DNA from: Campylobacteraceae bacterium
GTDB lineage: Bacteria; Campylobacterota; Campylobacteria; Campylobacterales; Sulfurospirillaceae
Length of the DNA: 5,791 nucleotides
NCBI GenBank assembly: GCA_027013265.1
Contig: JALUXQ010000226.1
Span: 1 to 5,791, forward strand
Reading direction: 5' to 3'
Part shown: positions 5,298 to 5,791 of the stretch, in pieces
How positions within the stretch are numbered: the first letter of the stretch is position 1
Layout: every line of letters starts with the position of its first letter
Translations under genes and position numbers: made by a program
The notes under the pieces: model-generated
Told to the model about the DNA's origin: nothing
Database searches by the model: none
The model's input: the letters and a program-made list of their open reading frames with translations, nothing else

Positions 5298-5791
5298 GAG
5301 TAATGATTTTGCCAAGTTAGCTTTGCCCAAAACTATGCTAAAAACATTGGGCACTCTTGGCTTTGATGAGATGACACCTGTGCAAGCACAAAGTTTGCCT
5401 TACATCCTAAAAGGTAAGGATATAGTGGCTCAAGCAAAAACGGGTAGTGGAAAAACTGCGGCATTTGGTATAGGGTTGCTTGCGAAACTAAATGTTAAAA
5501 ACTTTAGAATCCAATCACTCGTGATTTGTCCCACAAGAGAGCTCGCCGAACAAGTGGCTAGTGAGATTAGAAATATAGCAAAATTTCAACATAATATAAA
5601 AGTATTAACCCTGTGCGGAGGCGTAGCCTTTGGTCCACAACTTGGCTCGCTTAGACATGGATCTCATATAATCATAGGAACTCCGGGAAGATTGCTCGGA
5701 CATCTAAACAAAGGTTCTTTGAAACTAGAAAATATAAAAATACTAGTGCTAGATGAAGCAGATAGAATGCTAGATATGGGTTTTATAGAAG
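5290..5791 (+). CDS. dbpA: DbpA-like DEAD-box ATP-dependent RNA helicase (3' end beyond window)
   Basis: DbpA uses ATP to remodel 23S rRNA during large ribosomal subunit assembly. The 167 visible residues cover most of the first RecA-like domain: Q-motif region GF...TPVQ (24-32), motif I AKTGSGKT (49-56), Ia PTRELA (81-86), GG (110-111), Ib TPGR (131-134) and motif II DEAD (155-158), followed by RMLDMGF. The wording LALPKTMLKTLGTLGFDEMTPVQ, ICPTRELAEQVA and LTLCGG is closer to DbpA than to RhlE, CsdA or SrmB. The deciding C-terminal 23S rRNA-binding domain lies outside the window, so the subfamily is likely rather than proven. ATG 5290 is the only standard start in frame close to the domain; it overlaps ywbE by 8 nt and has no Shine-Dalgarno sequence, pointing to translational coupling. 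Confidence 0.9.
   Translation, partial: MPESNDFAKLALPKTMLKTLGTLGFDEMTPVQAQSLPYILKGKDIVAQAKTGSGKTAAFGIGLLAKLNVKNFRIQSLVICPTRELAEQVASEIRNIAKFQHNIKVLTLCGGVAFGPQLGSLRHGSHIIIGTPGRLLGHLNKGSLKLENIKILVLDEADRMLDMGFIE

Overview
The window is an AT-rich piece of bacterial core chromosome. The best guess for the source is a Campylobacterota (epsilonproteobacterial) genome, probably a free-living relative of Sulfurimonas, Sulfurovum or Arcobacter. The RibH, NusB and PyrF proteins read as close relatives of their Campylobacter counterparts, the run ribH-nusB-pyrF is an order I recall from Campylobacter, and the promoters have clear -10 boxes without recognisable -35 boxes. The genus is an inference from remembered sequences, not from a search.

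Layout. Bases 1-1794 carry three leftward genes, in transcription order rnhB (RNase HII), a LysE/RhtB-type amino-acid exporter, and rdgB (house-cleaning nucleotide pyrophosphatase, cut by the left window edge). Bases 1795-2046 are a divergent intergenic region with one -10 box facing each way and a small cluster of AT-rich palindromes. Bases 2047-5791 carry six tightly packed rightward genes: ribH (lumazine synthase), nusB (antitermination factor), pyrF (OMP decarboxylase), an AsmA-family membrane-anchored protein, a small YwbE-family protein, and dbpA (DEAD-box RNA helicase, cut by the right edge). Junctions in this run are 9 nt, -1 nt, -4 nt, 10 nt and -8 nt, so it looks like one operon with translational coupling.

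How the genes fit together. The leftward group includes two nucleic-acid/nucleotide quality-control enzymes: RNase HII removes ribonucleotides from DNA and RdgB removes deaminated purine triphosphates. The exporter between them has no obvious link to either and has its own near-perfect extended -10 box. The rightward group mixes flavin synthesis, rRNA transcription, pyrimidine synthesis, envelope biogenesis and ribosome assembly, all growth-linked housekeeping work. NusB and DbpA both act on rRNA, and the YwbE protein, whose start lies between asmA and dbpA, is a candidate RNA-associated partner of the helicase.

I see no RNA gene, insertion sequence, CRISPR array, integrase, toxin-antitoxin pair or phage gene, and no intergenic stretch longer than about 250 bases. 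I do not see a previously undescribed system. The points most worth a second look are the ywbE-dbpA overlap, the promoter built into the rnhB stop codon, the T8 tract that forms the nusB start, and the separation of ribH from kdsA.
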